A stretch of 64,000 nucleotides of DNA from contig NZ_CP121467.1 of the NCBI RefSeq assembly GCF_029691405.1, positions 1,116,001 through 1,180,000 of the forward strand. The letters are read 5' to 3'. Both the position numbers and the translations under genes were made by a program. This document shows positions 47,999 through 57,560 of the stretch, in pieces. The DNA comes from Streptococcus sp. D7B5. GTDB lineage: Bacteria > Bacillota > Bacilli > Lactobacillales > Streptococcaceae. The stretch's first letter is position 1; the number at the start of each line of letters is the position of its first letter. The notes under the pieces are model-generated. The model saw only the letters and a program-made list of their open reading frames with translations. It was not told where the DNA came from and ran no database searches.

Positions 47999-49270
47999 TT
48001 AATTGCTAGAGGAACTACTTGGAACAGGTTTCTTCTCAGATGACGGTTTGCTTTCAGAAGCCTTGTCTTGAGGGTTAGGAGTTGTAGAAGCATTGGAGCT
48101 CGATTCACTCGTTAGTAGCTCACTTCGACTATCCCAGTATTTCTTATACTCGCTTTCCAAAGTATTCAACTTACTTTCACGGTCTTTTCCTGACAAGTTA
48201 CCATCTTCTCGAACCTGCTTAATTTCCTGAGTCAAAGCGTAGAGAATCAAGTCACTGTCGTTAATCCGTTTCGCAATATCAAGAGCCTCTTCAAAACGAT
48301 TGCGCCCAACCTGGATCCAGTAAGTCAAATAAAGCTCATCTGACTTGAGTGTTACGTTGTTCAAGATGACTTTCTTTTGTTCAGAAGAAAATTCCAACCC
48401 CTGAATATAAGAGTAAGCCAACTCATACTTTTGCGTATTCGGCAAGCTAGCTGGATCAATTCTCTCTAATTCTGTAATAACACCACTATAATCAACTTTA
48501 ATAAAGGCAGTATCTGCCTGCAACATCTTTTCTTTGAAAGGATTTTGCACAAAAATCAGATAGATCAGTGGAACGATCAACAAGACAACGCTGGCTGTTA
48601 ACCAAATCGTTGCCAATTTAAAGACACGATGGCGTCTACTTGGAACCAAGACCAAATCTGCCCGTTCTTTCGCAGCCTTCTCCGTGTAGTACTTCTCCAA
48701 AACAGCTACTGCAGCCTCTATATCATCTGCCTGACATAGGTCATTTAAGAAGTCTGGCAAGGTCTCTAATTCCAAGGAACCATTATAAAGATCCATGAAA
48801 TCCAAATCGCTAAATAGTGTTACTGTAAAACATTTGGCCTGGCGTAAAAAATCTTCTGAGGATATGGATTGAGGAACCATCAGACCAGGAATTCCACGAT
48901 AAGCAATCTTAGCCTGAGCATCCTTGGTAATAAAGAGATTTACTGGGTGCAAAAGGAAAGTCACAGGTAACTCCAAGGCGCCCTCTAGACGAAAAACGTT
49001 TAGGGCCAAACGGATTCTTTCCGAAATGGTGCGTTCCTTTATTTCCTCATAAGTCAGTCCATGAGCTTCGACTTGATAGGAGAAGGTGACGCTATCCTCA
49101 TCAGACACCATCGATTGCTCCAAAAAGAATGGATGATGCAAATCCAATAGTAAGAGTTCCCGTAAATCTTGACTCGCAACATCTGAACGTTTGAGTTTTA
49201 ATTCCCAGTTTGTTTCATTTTTTTCATAGACAAACGACTGTCCACCAAATTCAAATTTTTCTTCAGCCAC
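47999..49270 (-). CDS. essB: T7SSb membrane pseudokinase EssB
   Basis: 423 residues. A cytoplasmic pseudokinase-like domain (about 1-215), one membrane helix (about 220-242, LATIWLTASVVLLIVPLIYLIF), then an extracytoplasmic helical domain and a Ser/Pro-rich tail. The start codon is GTG directly after the esaB TAG. EssB bridges EssC and EsaA in the channel. Confidence 0.93.
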   Translation of the reverse strand: MAEEKFEFGGQSFVYEKNETNWELKLKRSDVASQDLRELLLLDLHHPFFLEQSMVSDEDSVTFSYQVEAHGLTYEEIKERTISERIRLALNVFRLEGALELPVTFLLHPVNLFITKDAQAKIAYRGIPGLMVPQSISSEDFLRQAKCFTVTLFSDLDFMDLYNGSLELETLPDFLNDLCQADDIEAAVAVLEKYYTEKAAKERADLVLVPSRRHRVFKLATIWLTASVVLLIVPLIYLIFVQNPFKEKMLQADTAFIKVDYSGVITELERIDPASLPNTQKYELAYSYIQGLEFSSEQKKVILNNVTLKSDELYLTYWIQVGRNRFEEALDIAKRINDSDLILYALTQEIKQVREDGNLSGKDRESKLNTLESEYKKYWDSRSELLTSESSSNASTTPNPQDKASESKPSSEKKPVPSSSSSN

Positions 49271-49510
49271 CTATATCTCCTCAATTTCTACTAAATCTCC
49301 TGTCGTCATAGGATAATCAGACAGATGTTTCCCTTCATCAATCAACAAACCTTTATTGACAATTCTTAATTGATATTTTTTTCGCTTGATACCTGGATTA
49401 AAAATCGTATCCACTTCTCGCACCAGCCGGCGCACTTCAATTCGCCGTGGGATGCGAATATCCACATCTCTTTCTCTCAAACGTAGGGTAATATTGATAT
49501 GTTGCTCCAC
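49271..49510 (-). CDS. esaB: Ubiquitin-like T7SS protein EsaB
   Basis: 79 residues with a predicted beta-grasp fold (NITLRLRERDVDIRIPRRIE, ending GDLVEIEEI), the standard EsaB/YukD size and position. It is cytoplasmic and needed for T7SSb function or regulation. There is no gap to essB. Confidence 0.93.
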   Translation of the reverse strand: MEQHINITLRLRERDVDIRIPRRIEVRRLVREVDTIFNPGIKRKKYQLRIVNKGLLIDEGKHLSDYPMTTGDLVEIEEI

Positions 49511-49575
49511 CTTTTACACGCCTCCTATGCCTGGTTTATCCTTTTCTAAGTTATTTAGACAGACTAGTTAAAAAC

Positions 49576-50040
49576 TTAGTCCATCCCTTCTACCATCACA
49601 CGATAACTCATTACTGCCGTTGCTCCAAAAAGCAAGAAAATCAACACCACATAGAATATCTCTGGAAGAAAGTCATTCAGACCACCTTTTTCTACATGGC
49701 CTATATTTGTTTGAAATTTAATTGTTTTTTGAGCATTGGGCTGAAACAACTGTTCTTCAGAAGATTTTTTCACTGGTCTCTGTATAGCAGAAAACAGTTG
49801 GCCCCTTTCTGTGATCAACTGTTCCTCTTGATGCTGTTGCATGTCCTGCAACCTCTTTTGAGTTGCTTCATTAAAAAGCTCCTTGGTTTGTTCAGACTGT
49901 AGACCAAATTTCAATCCCTCTTTCTTTTCAAGTCGGGAATCATCAATCTGCAGACTATTATCCTTCAAATCATCTGCAGCAGCCCCAGAGACTGCTGCAC
50001 ATGTTACTAAGGTAAGAAGGAAAAGAATGATTTTCTTCAT
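49576..50040 (-). CDS. essA: T7SSb membrane protein EssA
   Basis: 154 residues: an N-terminal signal-like helix, a polar middle rich in Gln and Glu, and a C-terminal membrane helix (about 128-148, FYVVLIFLLFGATAVMSYRVM). Position between esaA and esaB supports the name; sequence conservation in EssA is low. Confidence 0.88.
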   Translation of the reverse strand: MKKIILFLLTLVTCAAVSGAAADDLKDNSLQIDDSRLEKKEGLKFGLQSEQTKELFNEATQKRLQDMQQHQEEQLITERGQLFSAIQRPVKKSSEEQLFQPNAQKTIKFQTNIGHVEKGGLNDFLPEIFYVVLIFLLFGATAVMSYRVMVEGMD

Positions 50041-50051
50041 ATTTCTATTTT

Positions 50052-53000
50052 CTATTCTTTCTCAGCTTGGTTTGCTTGAAACCACAAACTACTTTCTCTG
50101 ATAAAAATATTTATAACAAGTAAAACAGCTATGACAACAATCGTTGCAACAAAAGCGATAATTGCTGCTGGATGTCCATCAAAGTATCCTGAAAGCAAAC
50201 CTTCTAATATTGATAACGCATTGAGATTTTTGATAAATGCTGGGAAACCAGTTAGACTTGCTGTTGTCCCAATAGCATTTGATAGGTAGACAAAGCTAAT
50301 CATCATAAAGAAGGAGAGTCCCATACCAATCACTCGGAAATGTTTAAGCAATAGATATTGTCCTTGAATCAGTACAAATGCGGCTAAAACAATTAATAGA
50401 ACCCAAGATGGTTGATATTCACGACCAACCTGTAGCTGAACACTTGATACAACACCAACTACCAATCCGACAACGATACTTAAAGCAGATAGGATGGTTA
50501 CCGTCATCAAGTCTGTATCATGTAACTTATCAAGTTTGAACTTATCTTTGACTTTGCGAATAACGTTTTGAGTTGCAAACAGATAGGCTGTAAAGAGACT
50601 AACAATCTCCAATAGTAAAATCCATGTAAATGGACGGTAAACATTGACAGTCGCTTTCACTGAAGTAGCATTTTGGGTAACAGGGTTGGATAAGAAGTTC
50701 AACAACACTTCATTTGGTACCCCATTTTGATAGGCATTATTCAGAACCTTCACAAAGGATTCTACAAAGTTTCCATTGTTAGTTAATTCTTCGTTAAACT
50801 GCGTCATCAAGGAGTCAGCATCTTGTGACAACTTTTCAGTACTTGTTTGAGCGTTTGACAATTCACGATTGAAATTACCTAAAGTCTCATTCACAGACTC
50901 TGCAGCTTTGACATTACTTTGAGAAGATTCCTTCACACCCGTAGTTTCTGACAAGAGAGCTGCATAATCCGAATTTAGGGTAGCCAATTGATTATTAGTC
51001 TCTTCAAAAGCATCATTGCCTTTCCCTTGCTTCTCAACCAAATCCTTTAGATTTTCTTCCAACTTCTTGTACAACTCTAACTGTTCATTGATTTTTGTAT
51101 TCAATTCTTGGTTGGTAGTCAAAACATCCTTCACATTTTTTTCTAGAACAGGCTTGAGAGTAGTCAGTTTTGACAAGGCTTTATCTACTTTCTCTTTAGT
51201 ACCCTCTGTATCTGTATCGCTAGCAGGTGCAGTCAGACTGTCTTCATACTTCTTCAGGTTTGAACTAATAGCTTCAAGCCAAATATTTGATAAAGCATCT
51301 GTTACATCACTATTTCGTAACTCTTTGACAGTATTGTATGCTTGTCTGAGTGCTTCCACCTTTTGGTAGTCAGAAGCTATTTTCTGAACCTTTTGTCCAT
51401 AAGTCACTGCTGCTTGCTGAACGGCTAAGACATCTATCGGAGCACTGACTGCTTGAACATCATTCAAGGAAATATCAACAGTCTTTGGCTCCGCTTTTGG
51501 AGTTGGGCTTGAAGCCCCCGTTGAACTTGTAGTTGGAGTCGGAGCTGCCTCTGCAACACTATAGGCTACTTTGAAAGTCCCACCCGTCTTCAAATCAATT
51601 TCTTGACCAAACTCAACTGGTGTGCCATCATAAGTGACCGAATGAACCGTCACTCCTGTTCCAGCCTTCCATGATACCTTAGCCTTTGTTCCTGTTCGTC
51701 CAACAGCACTCGTACTCGTGATTGCCAGATGTTCCAGATTCTTCAAGTCCGTCAAAGAAATCTCGTCGCTTGGCTCTTTAATCGTTTTTAAATCTGTATA
51801 GTTTACAGAAGGAATTGTGATTGGTGTCATACCAAAACCACTAAATTCTTTTCCACTAAAGTCTTCTTTGGGTAATTCTGAGATTGCAGAAGCCAGCTGC
51901 TCTTTTAGAGATTCCTCAACCTTCTCTAAATCCTTGTTTGCAGCTTTATCCAAAAATCGATCAAGAGTGATTTTGCTCTTCTCACTTGTTCCATAGTAAG
52001 TGGCTAATTTCTCATCAATAAAGTTATGAATATCATTTTTATGATTTTCAAACTTGGTTCTTTCATCTGTTAGATTTTTCTGTAAGCTACCAATCTCTGT
52101 GCTGATGCTTTCTGCTACTTTTTTATAGTAAGCCTCAACTTCTGGTGACGTTCCATCAGTGGATGCTGGTGTTCCATCTATATTCGCAGTCAGACTACCT
52201 TGAGCTTTAATTAATTCCTTATAGGTTTCAATTTGTCCCTTAACGTCTTCCCGACTCTGAGAAATGAGCCCAGTGATAACATCCGCATGATTTTTCTTCT
52301 CATCTACTCTATTCTTAAGTAGAGTTCCAAACTTCTCGCCATAGGCAATCTGCGAAACATCAAAACGACCAAAAATCTGTGAGTAGCCCTCCAAACCTGT
52401 CTTTAAAGCAGTGTTGGCGTCAACAGAGGAACTAGACATACTATAGAGAGTTGGGAAAAGATTTTTAGAGTTGATAGCTGTATTATATAAATTCGTACGA
52501 TAGTTTCCGATATTGGTTGCTTGTATCTGTGAGCTAGCTTGAACATTCTTTTGTGCTGTATAAAGGTTGTTCAAAATACTAGCCATATACATGTCAACTA
52601 ACTGACCATTCAAATCAGAAACAATATCTTTCGCTAGTTTATTTGCATCATTTTCTACTTGCAAATTTCCTTGCGCATTCACCTTATAATTGATGGTTGT
52701 CTTATCAACATTGATGCTGTTAATATCGAGTATTTTTTCAGAAAAGTCACTAGGAATTGTTAAAACGAGTTGGTATTTCCCACTTTCTAACCCAGAATCA
52801 GCTGCTCCACGAGGGACAACAGACCAATTTTGTGAATTATCACGCTCGATATTTTTTACATAACTAGCACCTAGATTGTATTCTTTTGTATCTACGTAGA
52901 CAGGCTTATCTTCATTTACGATAGCTACATTTAATTTTGTCTGCTGATTAGCCTTTGCATTATTTTCATTGCTAATCGTTGTATTTTTTTGAACAGATAG

Positions 53001-53081
53001 ATTCAAAAAAATAATCAATGCAAGCAATCCTAATGCTAACAAACTACTTCCTATATATTTAAAAATTCTATTCTTCCTCAT
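50052..53081 (-). CDS. esaA: T7SSb channel protein EsaA
   Basis: 1009 residues: an N-terminal membrane helix (about 10-30), a long extracellular coiled-coil region, and about five C-terminal helices (from residue 780) of the YhgE/Pip type. EsaA forms the arrow-shaped extracellular dimer of the T7SSb apparatus. The extracellular part (around 430-540) includes a low-complexity Thr/Pro/Ser stretch typical of its variable surface. Confidence 0.94.
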   Translation of the reverse strand: MRKNRIFKYIGSSLLALGLLALIIFLNLSVQKNTTISNENNAKANQQTKLNVAIVNEDKPVYVDTKEYNLGASYVKNIERDNSQNWSVVPRGAADSGLESGKYQLVLTIPSDFSEKILDINSINVDKTTINYKVNAQGNLQVENDANKLAKDIVSDLNGQLVDMYMASILNNLYTAQKNVQASSQIQATNIGNYRTNLYNTAINSKNLFPTLYSMSSSSVDANTALKTGLEGYSQIFGRFDVSQIAYGEKFGTLLKNRVDEKKNHADVITGLISQSREDVKGQIETYKELIKAQGSLTANIDGTPASTDGTSPEVEAYYKKVAESISTEIGSLQKNLTDERTKFENHKNDIHNFIDEKLATYYGTSEKSKITLDRFLDKAANKDLEKVEESLKEQLASAISELPKEDFSGKEFSGFGMTPITIPSVNYTDLKTIKEPSDEISLTDLKNLEHLAITSTSAVGRTGTKAKVSWKAGTGVTVHSVTYDGTPVEFGQEIDLKTGGTFKVAYSVAEAAPTPTTSSTGASSPTPKAEPKTVDISLNDVQAVSAPIDVLAVQQAAVTYGQKVQKIASDYQKVEALRQAYNTVKELRNSDVTDALSNIWLEAISSNLKKYEDSLTAPASDTDTEGTKEKVDKALSKLTTLKPVLEKNVKDVLTTNQELNTKINEQLELYKKLEENLKDLVEKQGKGNDAFEETNNQLATLNSDYAALLSETTGVKESSQSNVKAAESVNETLGNFNRELSNAQTSTEKLSQDADSLMTQFNEELTNNGNFVESFVKVLNNAYQNGVPNEVLLNFLSNPVTQNATSVKATVNVYRPFTWILLLEIVSLFTAYLFATQNVIRKVKDKFKLDKLHDTDLMTVTILSALSIVVGLVVGVVSSVQLQVGREYQPSWVLLIVLAAFVLIQGQYLLLKHFRVIGMGLSFFMMISFVYLSNAIGTTASLTGFPAFIKNLNALSILEGLLSGYFDGHPAAIIAFVATIVVIAVLLVINIFIRESSLWFQANQAEKE

Positions 53082-53152
53082 ATTACTTTAAATCTTCTCC
53101 GTCATAAAAAATAGGAAGGCTCTCGCCCTCCTAAAGCCACTTATATAACAAA

Positions 53153-53437
53153 TTAAATTTGTGATGCAAGATCTTGGTCGTTTTGCTCAACAATTTCAGC
53201 AACTTTATTCAACTGTGCATTGATTTCATCAAGCAAAGTTGCAAATTCTTCAATTTTTGGAGACAATTCTGTGAATTGGCGATCAAAGCTCTCAAAAGCA
53301 GCACCTTTCCAGTTGTCTCGGATAGTATTTTGCTCTTGAGTCAATGTACGAAGTACTTGTCTTACTTCCTCAGAACCTTGAGTGTACTTTTGAGCAGAGG
53401 TGCGCAATTCTTCTGTTGTTAATTGAATTAAAGCCAT
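53153..53437 (-). CDS. esxA: WXG100 protein EsxA
   Basis: 94 residues, a two-helix hairpin with the turn NWKG (Trp43). It is the secreted core substrate of T7SSb and the first gene of the core operon, 72 bases before esaA with its own promoter. The ribosome-binding site AAAGGAG is strong, in line with high expression. Confidence 0.97.
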   Translation of the reverse strand: MALIQLTTEELRTSAQKYTQGSEEVRQVLRTLTQEQNTIRDNWKGAAFESFDRQFTELSPKIEEFATLLDEINAQLNKVAEIVEQNDQDLASQI

Positions 53438-53468
53438 GTGAAACTCCTTTATATTAATTTACTCCCTC

Positions 53469-53497
53469 ATTATATCAACAATTTGCCTCAATTGCAA
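53469..53497 (-). promoter_or_regulatory. Promoter of esxA and the T7SS core operon
   Basis: On the minus strand TTGCAA (53497-53492), 17 bases, TATAAT (53474-53469). It lies 32 bases upstream of the esxA start. In the rest of the 220-base gap to 53657 I see only AT-rich sequence. Confidence 0.75.
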
Positions 53498-53657
53498 GTT
53501 TAAAATTCATTTTTTATTCTATTTATAAAAAAATAAGAGCTATTTCCATCTAAAAACTAGTAAGAAGGATTAAATTATCTACTTTTCTTGTATAATTACT
53601 TCTTTTTTTATCTATAATAACAAACTCATATCATCCTTCTTTGATAAGGTATATTTG

Positions 53658-53969
53658 TTAAACGTTCTTTTCTTCTAACTTTCTATAAAAGTTTTTATTC
53701 TCTTGATGGCGAGCTTCCAGCACATTCTCTATACGACTCTTGTAAAGTTGATGATAGTTATCCAAATTGTTCTCTATCTCCAAGATATATGGTTGAATTT
53801 CAGCAAAACTACTGTCTCTGCATGCATAGGAAAGCGCCTCTAGGAGATTATCCGTCTCCCTACTAAACTTGTGGAAATCATCATCCAAATCCATCTCCAA
53901 ACGCTCTAAGTTTCGTAATTTACGATTATGCTCATCCTCTAGTTTCTGAAGTTGCTTTTTATCCATCAC
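53658..53969 (-). CDS. Coiled-coil partner of lipase effector 1 (TlaB/DUF3958-like position)
   Basis: 103 residues of charged coiled coil (KKQLQKLEDEHNRKLRNLER). It is last in the lipase effector 1 unit, 10 bases after the other small gene. T7SS effectors need pairs of small helical partners that bind the targeting domain; staphylococcal TslA has TlaA and TlaB. Family membership is inferred from size and order. Confidence 0.6.
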   Translation of the reverse strand: MMDKKQLQKLEDEHNRKLRNLERLEMDLDDDFHKFSRETDNLLEALSYACRDSSFAEIQPYILEIENNLDNYHQLYKSRIENVLEARHQENKNFYRKLEEKNV

Positions 53970-53979
53970 AAGTTTTCTC

Positions 53980-54294
53980 CTAGTTCTTGATCGGACTTTG
54001 TAAAGCAGGGGTTTGCATGGTCTGGGTCAAGTAAGTTTCGGCAGCATCAGCGGCCTTGCCCTCAAATCCACCCTTAATATTGTTTACATAAGTCTTAGAA
54101 GCGTACTCTTGCATATCTGAAGCTGCTTCTTGCAACTTTTTAGCTAACTCCACTCCTTTAGCAAGGATTGACAGTTCTTTTGCAGTTACTAAGGCCCTGA
54201 CTGCTTGGCGTTCTTGTTCCTTCATTCTTTCTTTGAAGCCTCTGTCGAGTTGCTCTCTTGTAATTAAAGTATCCTCATCCGTTAAGACTAACAT
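53980..54294 (-). CDS. Small helical partner of lipase effector 1 (TlaA-like position)
   Basis: 104 residues, mainly helical, with a GGFEGKAADAAETYL segment near the C-terminus recalling the GxW/EGKAAD pattern of WXG100-like partners. It overlaps the end of the lipase gene by 20 bases and has its own GGAGGG ribosome-binding site. Probably binds the C-terminal targeting helices of the effector. Confidence 0.65.
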   Translation of the reverse strand: MLVLTDEDTLITREQLDRGFKERMKEQERQAVRALVTAKELSILAKGVELAKKLQEAASDMQEYASKTYVNNIKGGFEGKAADAAETYLTQTMQTPALQSPIKN

Positions 54295-55945
54295 TTTTTT
54301 CCCTCCATGTTTGTTTTACATCCGCCAATAGATTGTTAAAATCTTCAGCACTATTTGTATCTATGGTTTCAAAGGAACCACTAGCTTTAACCAAGCTCTC
54401 CCCTAGTTGCTCGATTTGTGTCAGGAAGGATGTTGCTGCTGTCTTCGTGTCACTTGCAACGCCTTCATCCCAAAAGCTTGTTGTGTCAAAACCAGAAAGT
54501 AGATTTGTAACTTCTGAACTTGACAAATATCCAACCATGTCAAAGGCTGTCTGTCTTGTTTCTTTTATCATGTTTTGAATATCTTCCTTAGCATCTGAAA
54601 GTAAGGTTTTCACAGATTTAACTTTGTCTTCCATGTCAAAATTTGCCAACTGGGCTGCTGTCTGAAGCAACTGAGCTCGAACCAAAATCCTCTTTTCTCC
54701 TGTAAGATTGCCATTTCTCAGTTGTTCCTGATAACGAGGAATAGCTTCTCTATCCCATTTTATCGATTCTTTACGAGCTTCTTCGACGATCTTGCTATAT
54801 TCAGTTGTAAAATTCTCGTAAACTGAATAACCAATAGCTGCCTTTATTTTAAACTCACCTCTCATAATGGAATTTAAAACATTTGAGGCTACATTTTCAT
54901 CGACTCCTAAAGCCCGGAGGGAATCCAAGGTTGTCGCTATCAGTCGAGCCAGCTTTTCACCTGCCCTGAGCAATTCTGGGTGAAAATCCTCTGAAGCAGT
55001 CAATAAATTTCCCTTCCCATCCGATTGGAAAACACCAAAGTCATGGGAACTTTCCGGATCAGTAATCTGGGTATAATGCAAGGGGACGAGGACATTGACT
55101 TTACCGACGGGTTTCTTAAGAGGTTCATCGGAGTCCCCCGGTAATTTGGTGATGGTATGCTCACGATTGAGCATCCCCACGACATCAAATGGATTGACAT
55201 AGTACTCGATTTTTTCGCTGATCTTTTTGATTTTCTCATCACTGAGTCCCATTTTCTTTAAACTCTTTGTCGTGTCCGGGCCGTCAAAGAGGACCACTTT
55301 GCCGATTTTCTCCAGTTCTTCATCACTGAGGCCAGCTACCCCTTGCGCAGAGACAATGGTTCCTAAGGAGTGACCTGTGATGTCCATCGTAGCTTGCGGA
55401 GCTTTTTCAGTCATCTCTGCAATCTTCGTTTTCATTCCTACTGTCGCTAACTTGGCTTGCGGCGTATGGATATGATTGAGAGCGAACTTAGCATCGTTGT
55501 CAACCCAGTCGTTCCAATTTTCTTTACTGATGGCATCACTTCCGCGGATAGCCATATAGGTTTTCTTGGTATCATTAGTCAAGGTTGGCGTATCCGTTAA
55601 GTAGTAGGCACTGAAACCAGCTTCATCATCAGTTAACAATCCTTTTTGATAACGTTTGTGATGAACATCCTGCCTCATCCCATTCGCATCAGGAACTGGT
55701 ATCGATGTGACTTTATAAGTATCTCGCAACTCAGGATCTGGTTGCAAGTAGACTCTACCATTATGAGGAAGGTTCTTACCTCCGGGTGTGATTTCACCGT
55801 CAAAAACTATATCTTCAGAAAAGTTAAAATCTTGAAAAGTTTTTGAATTATTTAAAGGCGGAAAATTATTAGGGCGATTAGCATATGCCGACTGCGCCAA
55901 ATCTGCATAAAAATTATCAAAATTTTTTAAATTGCTATTACTCAT
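54275..55945 (-). CDS. T7SS effector with N-terminal lipase domain (TslA-like), effector 1
   Basis: 556 residues from the ATG at 55945 (MSNSNLKNFDNFYADLAQ), which overlaps the immunity stop by eight bases; an ATG at 55963 is possible but lies deeper inside that gene. The lipase-3-like domain spans about 1-330: AIRGSDA is the oxyanion strand, DITGHSLG (Ser near 192) the nucleophile elbow, and a conserved VNPFDVVG follows. The C-terminal 220 residues are helical, as in the LXG-like tail of staphylococcal TslA. No Sec signal. Two small partner genes follow and four membrane-anchored paralogues precede it. Confidence 0.82.
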   Translation of the reverse strand: MSNSNLKNFDNFYADLAQSAYANRPNNFPPLNNSKTFQDFNFSEDIVFDGEITPGGKNLPHNGRVYLQPDPELRDTYKVTSIPVPDANGMRQDVHHKRYQKGLLTDDEAGFSAYYLTDTPTLTNDTKKTYMAIRGSDAISKENWNDWVDNDAKFALNHIHTPQAKLATVGMKTKIAEMTEKAPQATMDITGHSLGTIVSAQGVAGLSDEELEKIGKVVLFDGPDTTKSLKKMGLSDEKIKKISEKIEYYVNPFDVVGMLNREHTITKLPGDSDEPLKKPVGKVNVLVPLHYTQITDPESSHDFGVFQSDGKGNLLTASEDFHPELLRAGEKLARLIATTLDSLRALGVDENVASNVLNSIMRGEFKIKAAIGYSVYENFTTEYSKIVEEARKESIKWDREAIPRYQEQLRNGNLTGEKRILVRAQLLQTAAQLANFDMEDKVKSVKTLLSDAKEDIQNMIKETRQTAFDMVGYLSSSEVTNLLSGFDTTSFWDEGVASDTKTAATSFLTQIEQLGESLVKASGSFETIDTNSAEDFNNLLADVKQTWREKNVSLNG

Positions 55946-56360
55946 ATATAAACCATCCACCATCTCGTAAAATTCTTATGGGTTGCATTTCAGAAATCCT
56001 CTCAAGGTTAGGCAAGGAGTACCTGTTATTATCCAAAGGAAATCCAAGAGTAAAACTGCTTTCCTTTATATTGTTTATACGCCCTTTAAATGTTAGCATA
56101 TAACCGCCTCCTTGAGGAGTTCCATTTCCTATCTGACCAACTTCCATACTATCCCAATCAAACTGGACACTTTCGACTTTAGGATTTCTAGACTTTATGA
56201 AGTTCGCCATCTCCTCTTCATGCTCCTTCAGATATGCCAACTGCTTGGCTCGCGGACTAAGAAATACTCCTCCAAATAGATTTGTTTCCTGTGCCATCCA
56301 TGCGCCTCCTCCAAATACTACAAGGGCTAAAACTAGCCAAAGCAAGGTACGTTTTTTCAT
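55938..56360 (-). CDS. Membrane-anchored probable immunity protein, array copy 1 (DUF1310-like)
   Basis: 140 residues: an N-terminal helix (about 5-25, LLWLVLALVVFGGGAWMA) with no lipobox, then SPRAKQLAYLKEHEEE and an extracytoplasmic domain with GNGTPQGGGY. The shape fits DUF1310-type small streptococcal proteins. It directly precedes and overlaps the lipase effector, so it is the copy most likely to be its cognate immunity protein. The role is inference from position and topology. Confidence 0.75.
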   Translation of the reverse strand: MKKRTLLWLVLALVVFGGGAWMAQETNLFGGVFLSPRAKQLAYLKEHEEEMANFIKSRNPKVESVQFDWDSMEVGQIGNGTPQGGGYMLTFKGRINNIKESSFTLGFPLDNNRYSLPNLERISEMQPIRILRDGGWFIYE

Positions 56361-56392
56361 CTCTCTCCTCCTATATAGCGGAATCTAAGTAT

Positions 56393-56401
56393 ATTATATC
56401 A
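56393..56401 (-). promoter_or_regulatory. Extended -10 promoter of array copy 1
   Basis: The minus strand reads TGATATAAT, an extended -10 element (TGnTATAAT), about 33 bases before the start. The sequence around it is repeated before copies 2 and 3, so each has its own promoter. Confidence 0.65.
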
Positions 56402-56439
56402 TGAATGTAAAAAAAAATACTTTTAGCAAGCATTGTAAG

Positions 56440-56508
56440 TCAATAGGGAATGAGTGCTGTTAAATTTAAGTAAAAATTATCAAAATTTTTTAAGTTGCTA
56501 TTAGTCAA
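56440..56508 (-). pseudogene. Fossil 5' end of a lipase-effector gene after array copy 2
   Basis: Overlapping the stop of copy 2, the minus strand reads (TTG)TNSNLKNFDNFYLNLT and ends at a stop after 22 codons. This repeats the start of lipase effector 1 (MSNSNLKNFDNFYADLA) at the same overlap position. It is the remnant left when a second toxin was deleted. Confidence 0.75.
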
Positions 56509-56902
56509 GAAGTTTACCTCCTAATCTTATACCATTGCTGATACCCATGCTTTCCAAATCAACTTTTCCTTCTTTAATTTCTATTAGGACATTCCAGTCT
56601 GATTCTTTTAGATTGTTAAATTCACCAAATACACTCACAACTTCCCCTCCACCTTGTGGGGTTCCATTTCCAACTTTTTCCCACATAGTTTCATGCCAAT
56701 TTATTTGAACAGATTCTATCTTTGGATTTTGAGATTTTACAAAATCCTTAATCTCCTCTTCATGCTCCTTTAAATAAGCCAACTGCTTGGCTCGCGGACT
56801 AAGAAATACTCCTCCAAATAGATTTGTTTTCTGTGCCATCCATGCTCCTCCTCCAAATACTACAAGTGCTAAAACTAGCCAAAGTAAAGTACGTTTTTTC
56901 AT
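56501..56902 (-). CDS. Membrane-anchored probable immunity protein, array copy 2
   Basis: 133 residues. The first about 55 residues are almost the same as in copy 1 and the GNGTPQGGG motif is kept, but the C-terminal third diverges (FGEFNNLKESDWNVLIEIKE). Divergence limited to the exposed end suggests specificity for a different toxin variant. Confidence 0.72.
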   Translation of the reverse strand: MKKRTLLWLVLALVVFGGGAWMAQKTNLFGGVFLSPRAKQLAYLKEHEEEIKDFVKSQNPKIESVQINWHETMWEKVGNGTPQGGGEVVSVFGEFNNLKESDWNVLIEIKEGKVDLESMGISNGIRLGGKLLD

Positions 56903-56935
56903 CTCTTTCCTCCTATATAGTGGAATCTAAGCATA

Positions 56936-57049
56936 TTATATCATGAATGTAAAAAATACTTTTAGCAAGTATTCGGAGTCAGTGGGGAATGAGGGAGGGA
57001 TTAAGCTATCATAAAAGTTGTTATAATGTTTTAGATTATTATCCGTCAT
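56936..57049 (-). pseudogene. Fossil 5' end of a lipase-effector gene after array copy 3
   Basis: An ATG-started 37-codon frame reads MTDNNLKHYNNFYDSLIP, clearly akin to the start of lipase effector 1 (NLKNFDNFYADL), then runs into promoter sequence of copy 2 and stops in its -10 box. It overlaps the copy 3 stop like a coupled toxin gene would. Its residues differ enough to indicate a distinct toxin lineage. Confidence 0.72.
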
Positions 57050-57461
57050 ACTTGTCCCAACCTCCATTTTTTAACACTCTAGGCTGATTATACATACCAA
57101 TCCTATCTATTGAAGGCACATCATTTTTATTTTTTAATCGAAAATCTATTGTAAAGTCAGAATCCTTTATATGATTAAAAGAACCCTTCACTGATAGATT
57201 ATAACCTCCCCCCTGTGGAGTTCCATTCCCTATCTGTTCAACAGTTAAACTATTCCAATCCATCTGAACAGATTCTATCTTTGGATTTTGAGATTTCACA
57301 AAATCCTTAATCTCCTCTTCATGCTCCTTTAAATAAGCCAACTGCTTGGCTCGCGGGCTTAGAGTTATCCCTCCAAATAAATTTGTTTTCTGTGCCATCC
57401 ATGCTCCGCCTCCAAAAATTACAAGTGCTAAAATTAGCCAAAGTAAAGTACGTTTTTTCAT
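57039..57461 (-). CDS. Membrane-anchored probable immunity protein, array copy 3
   Basis: 140 residues with the same anchor and SPRAKQLAYLKEHEEE segment and GNGTPQGGGY motif as the other copies; the C-terminal half is distinct (IGMYNQPRVLKNGGWDKYDG). Own extended -10 promoter upstream. Confidence 0.72.
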   Translation of the reverse strand: MKKRTLLWLILALVIFGGGAWMAQKTNLFGGITLSPRAKQLAYLKEHEEEIKDFVKSQNPKIESVQMDWNSLTVEQIGNGTPQGGGYNLSVKGSFNHIKDSDFTIDFRLKNKNDVPSIDRIGMYNQPRVLKNGGWDKYDG

Positions 57462-57560
57462 CTCTTTCCTCCTATATAGCGGAATCTAAGTATATTATAT
57501 CATGAATGTAAAAAAAAATACTTTTAGCAAGTATTCTAAGTCAGTGGGGAATGAGTGATA

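Noticed and set aside
53555..53642. AAGAAGGAT / ATCCTTCTT inverted repeat as a terminator after the small coiled-coil gene
   Set aside because: The arms are about 60 bases apart and no T run follows, so a functional terminator is not supported.
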